A DNA stretch of 64,000 nt from Pseudescherichia sp031998825 (GCF_031998825.1 NZ_DAMACX010000024.1:1-64000); one strand, 5' to 3'. Shown: positions 8,716 to 17,729, counted from the stretch's first letter. The notes: generated by a model from the letters alone, not told the origin. Translations and numbers: made by a program.

Positions 8716-9361
8716 ATTTTTTCTTCCATAAAACGAACAGCGAGCCAACCAGCCCCACTACCAGCAGAACCACCGGCAGCAGCATCAGACAGGACATTAG
8801 CGCATCTTCATATTTAAGAAACACGGGCGTCTTGCCCAGCAGATAACCAAAGGTGGTGAGGATCACGACCCACAGCAGGCCGCTCATCCAGTTAAAGAAC
8901 TGAAAGCGGGTATTGTTCAGGCCGGAGAGACCGGCAATCGTTGGCAGCAGCGTACGCACAAAGGCAATAAAGCGGCCAACCAGCAGCGCAGAGAGTCCGT
9001 GCTTATGGAACATATGGTGCGCCCGCTGGTGGTAGTGCGCAGGCAGGTGTGACAGCCAGTTCTGCACGATGCGCGTGTTGCCCAGCCATCGCCCCTGTAT
9101 ATAGCTCACCCAGCAGCCGAGGCTGGCGGCAGCGGTCAGCAGCAGAATGGTTTGCGGGTAGCCCATCGCCCCCTTCGCAATCAGTACGCCTACCAGCACC
9201 AGCAGGCTATCACCCGGTAAAAATGCCGCTGGCAGCAGGCCGTTTTCCAGAAACAGAATCATAAACAAAACAAAATAGAGCATGCCGATCATGGAAGGAT
9301 TCGCCAGCGTTTCGAAATCCTGGTGCCATAAAGCGTTCAGTAACTGGGTAAGTAGTTCCAT
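8699..9361 (-). CDS. yqjA: DedA-family membrane transporter YqjA
   Basis: YqjA is a 220-residue inner-membrane protein of the DedA/VTT family, probably a proton-dependent transporter; with its paralogue YghB it is needed for cell division and alkaline tolerance in E. coli. The DedA signature is present: an acidic residue in the re-entrant region (FLENGLLPAAFLPGDSLL, residues ~38-55) and the conserved arginine segment VGRFIAFVRTLLPTIAGLSG (~residues 126-145). It is the first gene of the yqjA-mzrA operon. In E. coli the promoter is CpxR-controlled; I see only a weak Cpx-like half-site near 9517. Confidence 0.95.
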   Translation of the reverse strand: MELLTQLLNALWHQDFETLANPSMIGMLYFVLFMILFLENGLLPAAFLPGDSLLVLVGVLIAKGAMGYPQTILLLTAAASLGCWVSYIQGRWLGNTRIVQNWLSHLPAHYHQRAHHMFHKHGLSALLVGRFIAFVRTLLPTIAGLSGLNNTRFQFFNWMSGLLWVVILTTFGYLLGKTPVFLKYEDALMSCLMLLPVVLLVVGLVGSLFVLWKKKYGNRQ

Positions 9362-9612
9362 TCAGTGTTCCTGGTACATCGGTTAACGAATATCGGGGTT
9401 AACGCCGCTGGAGAGAAATTGCATCTAATTGTAACAAACGCCAGAGATCTGCGTCACTGAAAATACGTATTTTAGGAATTGATTTTGCTTGCCGGGGAGG
9501 GGGGTGACAAAGGTATTTACAAAGGCTGACACTCTATACGGTTTCTGACCGCCTTATGTCATTGATTGGACAGCGCAGGCGCATCTGCACCTACGCTGTA
9601 ACGGGAAGAGTG

Positions 9613-10389
9613 CTATTTCACCGCGCTTGCTGCGGTATCGAGGTGGACCACCGGGTTTTCCGCAAACAGATAGCGGTCAGCGTTAAACTCAAAGTCATCG
9701 CTGGTTTCATTAAACAGCATCAGCTTGGTGTTCTCGAGGTGCTGCCACATTGCCAGCTTGGCCGCATGTGGATCCTTACGAATCAGCGCCTTAAGGATCT
9801 GGTCATGATCGTCGCACCAGTTATCCACCGTACGCGCATCGATGTGATCGTGCAGTTTTTTCCAGTACGGGTTGTGCGTCCGCTGAGTCCACATTTTTTC
9901 CACGATTGCTGCCAGGGCAGTATTCTGCGTGGCCAGCGCCACCTGAACGTGGAACTGGAGATCCCACTCAGAGTCGCGGAAGCACTTCTCCTGGCGCGCC
10001 TTGTCCTGGATCTCCATCAGCTTCATGATGTCCTGCTTGGTCACCTGGGTAGCGGCAAACTCAGCAATATTGCTCTCGATCAGCTGACGGGCCTGTAATA
10101 GCTCGAACGGGCCGTAGTTGGCAAACTCCATGGATTCGTCGGGGATCTGCTGATACTTCGCCTGGTTGGAGATGACATGGATACCAGAGCCTTTGCGTAC
10201 CTCAACGTAGCCCTCAACCTCCAGCATGATGATCGCTTCGCGCACTACCGTGCGGCTAACGCTCTTCTCATCGGCGATAAAGCGCTCGGCGGGCAGTTTG
10301 TCACCAACAATGTACACGCCGTCCTCAATGCGGCTCTTTAGCTCAGCGGCCAGCTGCTGATATAAACGGCGTGATTCGGTGATTTCCAT
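9613..10389 (-). CDS. exuR: Hexuronate regulon repressor ExuR
   Basis: ExuR is a GntR/FadR-type repressor of galacturonate and glucuronate use. The 258-residue protein has an N-terminal winged helix (residues ~8-75, with DKLPAERFIADEKSVSRTVV) and an all-helical FCD effector domain with metal/ligand-binding His and Asp residues (e.g. EWDLQFHVQVA near residue 140 and MWQHLENT near 225). It matches E. coli ExuR nearly throughout. A palindromic site about 30 bp upstream of its start suggests autorepression. It sits next to its targets exuT and uxaCA. Confidence 0.96.
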   Translation of the reverse strand: MEITESRRLYQQLAAELKSRIEDGVYIVGDKLPAERFIADEKSVSRTVVREAIIMLEVEGYVEVRKGSGIHVISNQAKYQQIPDESMEFANYGPFELLQARQLIESNIAEFAATQVTKQDIMKLMEIQDKARQEKCFRDSEWDLQFHVQVALATQNTALAAIVEKMWTQRTHNPYWKKLHDHIDARTVDNWCDDHDQILKALIRKDPHAAKLAMWQHLENTKLMLFNETSDDFEFNADRYLFAENPVVHLDTAASAVK

Positions 10390-10417
10390 TTGTGCTCCAG
10401 GCGAGACAGGATAGATA

Positions 10418-10435
10418 GATTTGTTATACCACTTT
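10418..10435. promoter_or_regulatory. Candidate ExuR/UxuR operator upstream of exuR
   Basis: On the minus strand the 18-mer AAAGTGGTATAACAAATC matches the ExuR/UxuR palindrome AAATTGGTATACCAATTT at 14 of 18 positions. It lies 29 bp before the exuR start codon, so it fits autoregulation. Confidence 0.65.
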
Positions 10436-10466
10436 TCCTAAATTCCCACCATACCAGTAACGAAAA

Positions 10467-10491
10467 AGCCGCCCGAATAGTGCGGGCGGCT
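10467..10491 (-). terminator. Intrinsic terminator of exuT
   Basis: A 9-bp stem (AGCCGCCCG/CGGGCGGCT) with a 7-nt loop is followed on the minus strand by TTTTTCG. It lies between the exuT stop and the exuR promoter. Confidence 0.9.
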
Positions 10492-10524
10492 TGGTGTCAA
10501 ATGCATGACGCCTTACTGAATTTG

Positions 10525-11829
10525 CTAGTGCTGAGTAGCAGGACCACCGACGGCTCGCTTCTCTTCTTCGAGTTCCGCCGCCGACTTGCTCTTCAGCACG
10601 GTCCAGATAACGATAGCCCCCAGCACGTCGAACACCGCCAGCACGGCGAACAGCGGGCTGAAGCCGATGGTGTCAGCCAGCGCACCGACCACCAGCGCAA
10701 ACATGGTGCTCGCCGTCCAGGCCGCCATACCGGTCAGACCGTTGGCGGTAGCCACTTCGTTACGGCCAAATACGTCAGAGGAGAGGGTGATCAGCGCACC
10801 AGACAGGGACTGGTGAGCAAAACCGCCGACGCACAGCAGGGCGATAGCGACGTACGGGCTGGTGAACAGGCCGATCATGCCTGGGCCGATCATCAGCACT
10901 GCCCCCATGGTCACCACCATTTTACGGGAGACGATCAGGTTCACGCCAAACCAGCGCTGGAACAGCGGCGGCAGATAACCCCCAACGATACAGCCGAGGT
11001 CCGCGAACAGCATGGGCATCCAGGCAAACATGGCGATCTCTTTCAGGTTAAAGCCGTAGACTTTAAACATGAACAGCGGGATCCAGGCGTTGAAGGTACC
11101 CCAGGCTGGCTCTGCCAGGAAACGTGGCAGGGCGATACCCCAGAACTGACGGGTGCCCAGAATCTGCCAGACGGACATCTTCTTACCGTTGTTGGTCTGG
11201 TGCTGTGCTTCCTGACCGCCAATAATATAGCCACGCTCTTCTTCGGTTAATTTTTTCTGATCGCGCGGGTGTTTGTAGAAGATCAGCCAGGCCATCGCCC
11301 AGGCGAAGCTCAGCACGCCGGAGATGATGAAGGCCAGCTGCCAGCTGTGCATGACGATTGCCCACACCACCAGCGGCGGCGCAATCATTGCACCAATAGA
11401 GGAGCCGACGTTGAAGTAGCCCACAGCGATAGAACGCTCTTTCGCCGGGAACCACTCGGACGCAGCTTTCAGTCCGGCCGGGATCATGGCGGCTTCAGCG
11501 GCACCGACTGCACCACGTGCCAGCGCTAAACCACCCCAGCTGCCTGCCAGCGCTGTCGCACCGCAGAAGATCGCCCAGGTCACGGCGAAGACGGCGTAGC
11601 CCACTTTGGTACCCAGAATATCCAGCACATAGCCTGCAACCGGCTGCATGATGGTGTAGGCGGCAGAGTAGGCCGCGATGATATAAGAGTACTGCTGCGT
11701 GGAGATGTGCAACTCTTCCATTAGCGTTGGCGCAGCCGCGGCTATGGTATTACGTGTCAGGTAGCCCAGCACGGTGCCCAGCGTCACCAGCGCTATCATG
11801 TACCAACGTAACCCTTTAATTTTACGCAT
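10525..11829 (-). CDS. exuT: Hexuronate:proton symporter ExuT
   Basis: ExuT is an MFS anion:cation symporter that imports galacturonate and glucuronate. The protein has 12 hydrophobic segments and matches E. coli ExuT from MRKIKGLRWYMIALVTLG onward. The open frame extends to 12057, but the added 76 residues are proline/glycine-rich low-complexity sequence read through leader hairpins; the ATG at 11829 has GAGG 7 nt upstream and gives a 434-residue protein. It is divergent from uxaC across a 467-bp control region with CRP- and ExuR-like sites. Confidence 0.95.
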   Translation of the reverse strand: MRKIKGLRWYMIALVTLGTVLGYLTRNTIAAAAPTLMEELHISTQQYSYIIAAYSAAYTIMQPVAGYVLDILGTKVGYAVFAVTWAIFCGATALAGSWGGLALARGAVGAAEAAMIPAGLKAASEWFPAKERSIAVGYFNVGSSIGAMIAPPLVVWAIVMHSWQLAFIISGVLSFAWAMAWLIFYKHPRDQKKLTEEERGYIIGGQEAQHQTNNGKKMSVWQILGTRQFWGIALPRFLAEPAWGTFNAWIPLFMFKVYGFNLKEIAMFAWMPMLFADLGCIVGGYLPPLFQRWFGVNLIVSRKMVVTMGAVLMIGPGMIGLFTSPYVAIALLCVGGFAHQSLSGALITLSSDVFGRNEVATANGLTGMAAWTASTMFALVVGALADTIGFSPLFAVLAVFDVLGAIVIWTVLKSKSAAELEEEKRAVGGPATQH

Positions 11830-11854
11830 GTAAAACCTCATCGTTATGTTATTT

Positions 11855-11928
11855 CCGCCTTGGGCGGCCCCTCCTCCGGATCGAGCCGGGGGAGGTGTAA
11901 CGGGGGGCGTAGCCGGGAGTAACTCCCG
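11855..11928 (-). promoter_or_regulatory. Three consecutive hairpins in the exuT 5' leader
   Basis: The exuT leader contains CCGCC/GGCGG (11855-11867), a 10-bp arm pair CCTCCTCCGG/CCGGGGGAGG (11870-11895, one wobble pair) and CGGGAG/CTCCCG (11914-11928). The first lies within 30 nt of the exuT start codon, so the structures could affect translation or mRNA stability. They are GC-rich and do not look like REP elements. Confidence 0.45.
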
Positions 11929-12067
11929 AAACGGCCCGGACCTTGCCATCAGTGTGCGTGCACAAATCGGTATCCGTACCGGTAAAGTGAGTGATAAATC
12001 ACCTGTAATGCATTCCGTCGGTGTATGTTCTGCGACGGCAGAAAGATAACTTGTCATACAACTTTAA

Positions 12068-12087
12068 AAGGTGAGTGACATCACAAA
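12068..12087. promoter_or_regulatory. Candidate CRP-binding site in the exuT-uxaC control region
   Basis: The sequence GGTGA-GTGACA-TCACA fits the CRP consensus TGTGA-N6-TCACA at 9 of 10 core positions. It lies about 240 bp from exuT and 210 bp from uxaC. Both genes are known CRP targets in E. coli. Confidence 0.6.
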
Positions 12088-12153
12088 AGTGCTTTTCTCT
12101 GTGTGGTCATTATTCCCCGCCAGCAAAGCCAGAGCTGGCGCGGGCTGGCGTCC

Positions 12154-12180
12154 AATTTACCCCCTTGAGGGTAAATTTTT
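12154..12180. promoter_or_regulatory. Perfect inverted repeat between exuT and uxaC
   Basis: AATTTACCC (12154-12162) and GGGTAAATT (12169-12177) form a perfect 9-bp inverted repeat with a 6-nt spacer, followed on the plus strand by further T residues. It could act as a terminator-like hairpin in the uxaC leader or as a protein-binding palindrome; the sequence does not decide. Confidence 0.5.
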
Positions 12181-12189
12181 TGTCAGCGT

Positions 12190-12245
12190 TTATTGATCTA
12201 ACTCACGAAAATATCTTCGGTCTATAGAAATTGGTGTGATAACTT
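12190..12245 (+). promoter_or_regulatory. Candidate second CRP site and ExuR operator upstream of uxaC
   Basis: ATTGA-TCTAAC-TCACG at 12192-12207 resembles a CRP site with a good right half. AAATTGGTGTGATAACTT at 12228-12245 matches the ExuR palindrome AAATTGGTATACCAATTT at 13 of 18 positions. The ExuR-like site is about 50 bp before the uxaC start, suitable for repression. Confidence 0.55.
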
Positions 12246-12296
12246 TGTCAGCATTGAACGTACGCATCTAACGCTCTCGTTTAGAGGAAGACGATA

Positions 12297-13709
12297 ATGA
12301 CCGCTTTTATGACCGAAGATTTCCTGCTGGATACCGAATTTGCTCGCCGTCTGTACCATGATTACGCGAAAGATCAGCCGATTTTCGACTATCATTGCCA
12401 CCTGCCGCCGCAGCAGATTGCGGACAACTACCGTTTCAAAAACCTGTATGACATCTGGTTAAAAGGCGATCACTATAAGTGGCGTGCGATGCGCACTAAC
12501 GGCGTGCCTGAGCGCCTGTGTACCGGCGACGCCTCTGACCGTGAAAAGTTTGACGCCTGGGCAGCCACCGTGCCGCACACTATTGGCAACCCGTTATACC
12601 ACTGGACGCACCTCGAGCTGCGCCGCCCGTTTGGTATTACAGGTAAGCTGCTCTCTCCGGCGACCGCCGATGAGATCTGGGAGCAGGGCAACGCGCTGCT
12701 GGCTCAGGATAAATTCTCCGCGCGCGGCATCATGCAGCAGATGAATGTGAAGATGGTCGGCACCACTGACGATCCGATCGACTCCCTTGAGCACCATGCC
12801 AGCGTGGCTAAAGACACCTCCTTCAGCATCAAAGTGCTGCCGAGCTGGCGTCCGGATAAGGCGTTCAACATCGAGCTGGCGACCTTTAACGACTACATGG
12901 CGAAGCTGGGTGAAGTCTCTGATACCGATATCCGCCGCTTTGGCGATCTGCAGACCGCGCTGACTAAGCGTCTGGATCACTTTGCTGCCCACGGCTGTAA
13001 AGTCTCTGACCATGCGCTGGACGTTGTGCTGTTTGCCGAAGCGAGCGAAGCCGAGCTGGATAGCATCCTTGCCCGTCGTCTGGCAGGTGAGACCCTGAGC
13101 GAGCGCGAAGTCGCGCAGTTTAAGACCGCCGTGCTGGTCTGGCTGGGCGCAGAGTATGCCCGCCGCGAATGGGTACAGCAGTACCACATTGGCGCACTGC
13201 GTAATAACAACCTGCGCCAATTCAAACTGCTGGGGCCGGACGTGGGCTTCGACTCCATCAACGACCGTCCGCTGGCGGAAGAGCTCTCTAAGCTGCTGAG
13301 CAAGCAGAACGAAGAGAACCTGCTGCCGAAAACCATTCTTTACTGCCTGAACCCGCGCGATAACGAAGTGCTGGGCACCATGATCGGTAACTTCCAGGGT
13401 GAAGGTATGCCGGGCAAAATGCAGTTCGGCTCCGGCTGGTGGTTTAACGACCAGAAAGATGGCATGGAGCGTCAGATGACCCAGCTGGCACAGCTTGGCC
13501 TGTTAAGCCGCTTCGTCGGGATGCTGACCGACAGCCGCAGCTTCCTCTCCTATACCCGTCACGAGTATTTCCGCCGCATCCTGTGCCAGATGATTGGCCG
13601 CTGGGTTGCCGCCGGGGAAGCTCCGGCAGATATCCAGCTGCTGGGCGAGATGGTGAGAAATATCTGCTTTAACAATGCGCGTGATTACTTCGCGATTGAA
13701 CTGAACTAA
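12297..13709 (+). CDS. uxaC: Glucuronate/galacturonate isomerase UxaC
   Basis: UxaC interconverts D-glucuronate with D-fructuronate and D-galacturonate with D-tagaturonate in the cytoplasm, the first intracellular step after ExuT import. The 470-residue length equals the family standard. The amidohydrolase-fold metal residues are visible: HCHLPPQQIAD near residue 33, and GWWFNDQKDGMERQM in the C-terminal third. The start ATG at 12297 follows AGAGGAAGACGATA. uxaA begins 17 bp after its stop, so the two form an operon. Confidence 0.97.
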   Translation: MTAFMTEDFLLDTEFARRLYHDYAKDQPIFDYHCHLPPQQIADNYRFKNLYDIWLKGDHYKWRAMRTNGVPERLCTGDASDREKFDAWAATVPHTIGNPLYHWTHLELRRPFGITGKLLSPATADEIWEQGNALLAQDKFSARGIMQQMNVKMVGTTDDPIDSLEHHASVAKDTSFSIKVLPSWRPDKAFNIELATFNDYMAKLGEVSDTDIRRFGDLQTALTKRLDHFAAHGCKVSDHALDVVLFAEASEAELDSILARRLAGETLSEREVAQFKTAVLVWLGAEYARREWVQQYHIGALRNNNLRQFKLLGPDVGFDSINDRPLAEELSKLLSKQNEENLLPKTILYCLNPRDNEVLGTMIGNFQGEGMPGKMQFGSGWWFNDQKDGMERQMTQLAQLGLLSRFVGMLTDSRSFLSYTRHEYFRRILCQMIGRWVAAGEAPADIQLLGEMVRNICFNNARDYFAIELN

Positions 13710-13726
13710 GGCCGTTTGAGGTTGAT

Positions 13727-15214
13727 ATGCAATACATCAAGATCCATTCGCTAGATAACGTCGCAGTCGCGCTGGCTGACCTGGCGGAAGGCGCGGAAAT
13801 TTCTGTCGATAACCACACCGTACGGCTGCGCCAGCCGGTGGGACGCGGGCACAAGTTTGCTCTGCAGGCCATCCCGCAGGGGCAAAACGTGGTGAAATAC
13901 GGTCTGCCTATTGGTCATGCCACGGCAGATATCGCGGAGGGTGAATACATTCACTCTCACAATGCGCGCACCAATCTGAGCGATCTGGACGAGTACAGCT
14001 ATCAACCCGATCTTCAGGCTGTGCAGGCGCAGGCGGCGGATCGCGACGTTGAGATCTACCGTCGGGCTAACGGTGAGGTAGGTATCCGCAATGAGCTGTG
14101 GATCCTGCCAACCGTTGGCTGCGTCAACGGCATTGCCCGCCAGATCCAGACCCGTTTCTTAAAAGAGACGCAGAATGCTGAAGGCACCGACGGCGTCTTC
14201 CTGTTCAGCCACACCTACGGCTGCTCCCAGCTCGGGGATGACCACGTCAACACCCGCACCATGCTGCAAAACATGGTGCGTCATCCGAATGCGGGTGCGG
14301 TGCTGGTGATTGGCCTCGGCTGCGAGAACAACCAGGTTGATGCCTTCCGCGAAACGCTGGGCGACTTCGACCCGGACCGCGTCCACTTTATGGTCTGCCA
14401 ACACCAGGAAGACGAAGTGGAAGCGGGCCTTGAGCATATGCACCAGCTCTATAACGCGATGCGTAACGATAAACGCGAACCGGGCAAGCTGAGCGAGCTG
14501 AAGTTTGGCCTCGAGTGCGGCGGCTCTGATGGCCTCTCCGGCATCACCGCCAACCCGATGCTGGGTCGCTTCTCGGACTACGTGATCGGCAACGGTGGCA
14601 CTACCGTGCTGACCGAGGTGCCGGAGATGTTTGGCGCAGAGCAGATCCTGATGAGCCACTGCCGCGATGAGTCCACGTTTGAAAAAACCGTCACCATGGT
14701 GAACGACTTCAAACAGTACTTTATCGCCCACAACCAGCCGATCTACGAGAACCCATCGCCGGGTAACAAAGCGGGTGGCATTACAACTCTGGAAGAGAAG
14801 TCGCTGGGCTGTACCCAGAAAGCGGGGGCCAGCCAGGTGGTTGACGTGCTGCGCTACGGCGAGCGTCTGAAAACCCACGGGCTGAATCTGCTGAGCGCGC
14901 CGGGTAACGATGCCGTTGCCACCAGCGCCCTGGCCGGGGCAGGCTGCCATATGGTGCTCTTCTCCACCGGTCGCGGTACGCCATACGGCGGCTTTGTGCC
15001 GACGGTGAAAATCGCCACCAACAGCGAGCTGGCAGCGAAGAAAAAGCACTGGATCGACTTCGACGCCGGTCAGCTGATCCACGGCAAACTGATGCCGCAG
15101 GTGCTGACTGAGTTCGTGGACACCATTGTTGAGATCGCTAACGGCAAACAGACCTGCAACGAGCGCAACGAGTTCCGCGAGCTGGCGATCTTCAAAAGCG
15201 GCGTTACGCTGTAA
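13727..15214 (+). CDS. uxaA: Altronate dehydratase UxaA
   Basis: UxaA removes water from D-altronate to give 2-keto-3-deoxygluconate and needs Fe2+ or Mn2+. The 495-residue protein has an N-terminal SAF domain (about residues 10-85) and a large C-terminal catalytic domain carrying conserved Cys/His residues in FSHTYGCSQLG, GLGCENNQ, GLECGGSDG and KSLGCTQKAG. Start ATG 13727 has TTGAGGTTGAT upstream. It is the second gene of uxaCA; the reductase uxaB needed between them in the galacturonate route is not in this window. Confidence 0.97.
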   Translation: MQYIKIHSLDNVAVALADLAEGAEISVDNHTVRLRQPVGRGHKFALQAIPQGQNVVKYGLPIGHATADIAEGEYIHSHNARTNLSDLDEYSYQPDLQAVQAQAADRDVEIYRRANGEVGIRNELWILPTVGCVNGIARQIQTRFLKETQNAEGTDGVFLFSHTYGCSQLGDDHVNTRTMLQNMVRHPNAGAVLVIGLGCENNQVDAFRETLGDFDPDRVHFMVCQHQEDEVEAGLEHMHQLYNAMRNDKREPGKLSELKFGLECGGSDGLSGITANPMLGRFSDYVIGNGGTTVLTEVPEMFGAEQILMSHCRDESTFEKTVTMVNDFKQYFIAHNQPIYENPSPGNKAGGITTLEEKSLGCTQKAGASQVVDVLRYGERLKTHGLNLLSAPGNDAVATSALAGAGCHMVLFSTGRGTPYGGFVPTVKIATNSELAAKKKHWIDFDAGQLIHGKLMPQVLTEFVDTIVEIANGKQTCNERNEFRELAIFKSGVTL

Positions 15215-15222
15215 GCGTGGTG

Positions 15223-15296
15223 TCGGGTGGCGCTAACGCTTACCCGACCTACGGAACCCTGTGAGCCCGGTAAGGCGTAGCCGCCACCGGGCTTTT
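15223..15296 (+). repeat. Two REP elements acting as the uxaCA 3' end
   Basis: The first palindrome (15223-15254) contains TCGGGTGGCGCTAACGCTTA and CCCGACCTACGG. The second (15265-15292) pairs GCCCGGT with ACCGGGC and is followed by TTTT, so it can terminate uxaCA. The two are in opposite orientation, like a BIME, and fall between the convergent uxaA and sstT genes. Confidence 0.8.
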
Positions 15297-15299
15297 CTA

Positions 15300-16541
15300 T
15301 TAGCTACGCAGGGCGTTTTTCGCCAGGCGCTCGTCTTCCGCCATACAGGCCGCAGCGGTAAAGAGCACGTCGGTAGAGGAGTTCAGCGCCGTCTCGCAGG
15401 AGTCCTGCAGCACACCAATGATAAAGCCTACCGCCACTACCTGCATGGCGATATCGTTCGGGATACCGAACATATTACAGGCCAGCGGGATCAGCAGCAG
15501 CGAGCCACCCGCCACGCCGGAAGCACCGCAGGCGCACAGGGAGGCCACCACGCTCAGCAGCAGTGCCGTAGGCAGATCCACCGGAATACCCAGAGTATGA
15601 ACCGCCGCCAGGGTCAGTACCGTGATGGTGATCGCCGCGCCTGCCATGTTAATGGTTGCACCCAGCGGCACGGAGACGGAGTAGGTGTCGCGATCCAGGT
15701 TTAGCTTTTCGCACAGCGCCATGTTAACCGGAATGTTGGCCGCCGAGCTGCGGGTAAAGAAGGCGTAGACCCCGCTCTCGCGCAGGCAGGTAAACACCAG
15801 CGGATAGGGGTTGCGGCGGATCTTCCAGAACACCAGCAGCGGGTTGATGACCAGCGCGACCAGCAGCATGCAGCCGATCAGGACGACCAGCAGCTGGGCA
15901 TAGCCAAACAGGGTGTCAAAACCGGTAGTGGCGAGAGTAGAGGCAACCAGGCCGAAGATACCGATTGGGGCGAAACGGATCACCAGCTGTACGATAAAGG
16001 TTACCGCGCTGGAGACATCATTCAGCAGATTTTTGGTCGTCTCGTTACCGTGGCGTAGGGCAAAGCCCAAACCGACGGCCCAGACCAGAATGCCGATGTA
16101 GTTGGCGTTCAGCAGAGCATCGATCGGGTTAGAGACCATGCTCATCAGCAGACCGCGCAGCACCTCAACGATGCCTGACGGCGGCGTAATCTCCGTTGCG
16201 CCGGTAACCAGATGCAGCGTTGAAGGGAACAGGAAGCTGAACACCACCGCCGTTAGCGCGGCGGAGAAGGTGCCCAGCAGATAGAGAAACAGAATAGGGC
16301 GAATACTGGTTTTCTGCCCGTGCTGGTGGTTGGCGATAGAGGCCATCACCAGCATCAGGACCAGCACCGGCGCGACGGCCTTCAATGCGCCTACAAAGAG
16401 AGTACCCAGCAGACCCACGGCAATCGCCGCGGGCTTGGAGAGCCACGCAAGCAGAATACCGAGCACCAGCCCGACAAGGATCTGTTTAACAAGACTGCCC
16501 TGCATAATATGCTTGAGCAGGCCAGACGGTTGTGTAGCCAT
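15300..16541 (-). CDS. sstT: Serine/threonine:Na+ symporter SstT
   Basis: SstT is a dicarboxylate/amino acid:cation symporter (DAACS) family member that imports serine and threonine with sodium. The 413-residue protein has about eight transmembrane helices and the family's serine-rich hairpin: FFTRSSAANIPVNM (~residues 285-298) and the substrate/Na+ segment VPLGATINMAGAA (~310-322). In E. coli it occupies the same position beside alx. The start at 16541 has AAGGAACT upstream. Confidence 0.96.
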   Translation of the reverse strand: MATQPSGLLKHIMQGSLVKQILVGLVLGILLAWLSKPAAIAVGLLGTLFVGALKAVAPVLVLMLVMASIANHQHGQKTSIRPILFLYLLGTFSAALTAVVFSFLFPSTLHLVTGATEITPPSGIVEVLRGLLMSMVSNPIDALLNANYIGILVWAVGLGFALRHGNETTKNLLNDVSSAVTFIVQLVIRFAPIGIFGLVASTLATTGFDTLFGYAQLLVVLIGCMLLVALVINPLLVFWKIRRNPYPLVFTCLRESGVYAFFTRSSAANIPVNMALCEKLNLDRDTYSVSVPLGATINMAGAAITITVLTLAAVHTLGIPVDLPTALLLSVVASLCACGASGVAGGSLLLIPLACNMFGIPNDIAMQVVAVGFIIGVLQDSCETALNSSTDVLFTAAACMAEDERLAKNALRS

Positions 16542-16717
16542 GATAGTTCCTTAAGTGAAATTGCGTTCCAGCCGGAATGTGCTCTATGTCACGTTTATGT
16601 CCGGATGTAACTGAATGTTTGCCTGGTTGAGTATATGGAAAGAACTATCGAGGGGAAGTGCAACGTGCTGGATTTTACGTGTTGCGTCATATTTTTTAAC
16701 TAAGTATTTACATTTTT

Positions 16718-16743
16718 CCGGGCGGCGCTCACGCCGCCCGGCG
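16718..16743. repeat. GC-rich palindrome downstream of alx
   Basis: CCGGGCGGCG and CGCCGCCCGG form a perfect 10-bp inverted repeat with a 4-nt loop, 7 bp after the alx stop codon. There is no T-run on the alx strand, so it is a REP-like or mRNA-stabilising element rather than a classical terminator. Confidence 0.65.
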
Positions 16744-16749
16744 TAATCA

Positions 16750-17718
16750 TTATGAGAGTCGCTGCTTCTTGTCGTTCTGATGGTTAACCCAGGCGTTAAT
16801 CAGCAGGGTCACCGCCAGGATCCCACCTACTACGCCCAGTGAGATGGCGATTGGGATGTGGTAGAAATCGACAATCAGCATTTTGATACCGATAAACACC
16901 AGGATCACCGACAGACCATACTTCAGCATCGCAAAACGCTCCGCCACGCCTGCCAGCAGGAAGTACATCGCACGCAGGCCAAGGATCGCGAACAGGTTCG
17001 AGGTCAGCACGATAAACGGGTCGGTGGTGACGGCAAAGATCGCCGGGATGCTATCGACCGCGAAGATCACGTCGCTCAGCTCGACGAGGATCAGCACCAG
17101 CAGCAGCGGCGTGGCATACAGCAGGCCGTTGTGTCGCACGAAGAAGTGCTCGTTCTCAATGGTATCGGTCATGCGCAGATGGCCGCGCAGCCAGCGTACC
17201 ATCGGCTTGTCGCCAATCCCGGCCTCGTCCTCTTTCGCCAGCGCCATTTTGACCCCGGTAAAGAGCAGGAAGGCACCGAAGACGTAGAGCAGCCACTCGA
17301 ACTGGGAGATCAGCCAGCTACCGGCGAAGATCATGATGGTACGCAGCACAATCGCGCCCAGTACGCCATAGATCAGCACCCGGCGTTGTAGAGCAGGCGG
17401 GATTGAGAAGTAGCTGAACAGCATCAGCCAGACAAAGACGTTATCCACCGCCAGCGCCTTTTCAATTAGGTAGCCGGTGAGGAAGGCGAGCGCCTGTGGA
17501 TCGGCCACCGCCCGGCCTTCGGTAGAGGCGAGATACCACCAGAAGGCAGCGTTAAACAGCAGCGAGAGGGTGACCCACAGGATCGACCAACCGGCCGCCT
17601 GTTTCATGGTCATGGTATGAGTGCCACGACGGCCATGAAGCAGAAGGTCGATAGCCAGCATGATCACAACGACTACAGCGAATCCGCCCCACAGGAGCGG
17701 TGTGCCGACACTATTCAT
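16750..17718 (-). CDS. alx: TerC-family membrane protein Alx, Mn-related exporter
   Basis: Alx is a 322-residue inner-membrane protein of the TerC family with about nine transmembrane helices. E. coli alx is induced by alkaline pH and manganese through its riboswitch, and the protein is implicated in manganese export. Conserved intramembrane acidic residues are visible in KALAVDNVFVW (~residue 90) and VELSDVIFAVDSIPA (~residue 214). A yybP-ykoY riboswitch fills the 5' leader directly upstream. Confidence 0.96.
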   Translation of the reverse strand: MNSVGTPLLWGGFAVVVVIMLAIDLLLHGRRGTHTMTMKQAAGWSILWVTLSLLFNAAFWWYLASTEGRAVADPQALAFLTGYLIEKALAVDNVFVWLMLFSYFSIPPALQRRVLIYGVLGAIVLRTIMIFAGSWLISQFEWLLYVFGAFLLFTGVKMALAKEDEAGIGDKPMVRWLRGHLRMTDTIENEHFFVRHNGLLYATPLLLVLILVELSDVIFAVDSIPAIFAVTTDPFIVLTSNLFAILGLRAMYFLLAGVAERFAMLKYGLSVILVFIGIKMLIVDFYHIPIAISLGVVGGILAVTLLINAWVNHQNDKKQRLS

Positions 17719-17729
17719 AGAGAGTTCCT

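Noticed and set aside
9510..9530. CpxR box upstream of yqjA
   Set aside because: Only one TTTAC half-site is present; the second half does not match.
10390..11250. 286-codon plus-strand ORF opposite exuT
   Set aside because: It is the antisense shadow of exuT; the product is low-complexity His/Gln/Arg-rich sequence with no family match.
11830..12057. N-terminal extension of exuT by 76 residues
   Set aside because: The extension is translated leader hairpins; the family start with a ribosome binding site is at 11829.
14159..15082. 307-codon minus-strand ORF inside uxaA
   Set aside because: Antisense shadow in GC-rich coding DNA.
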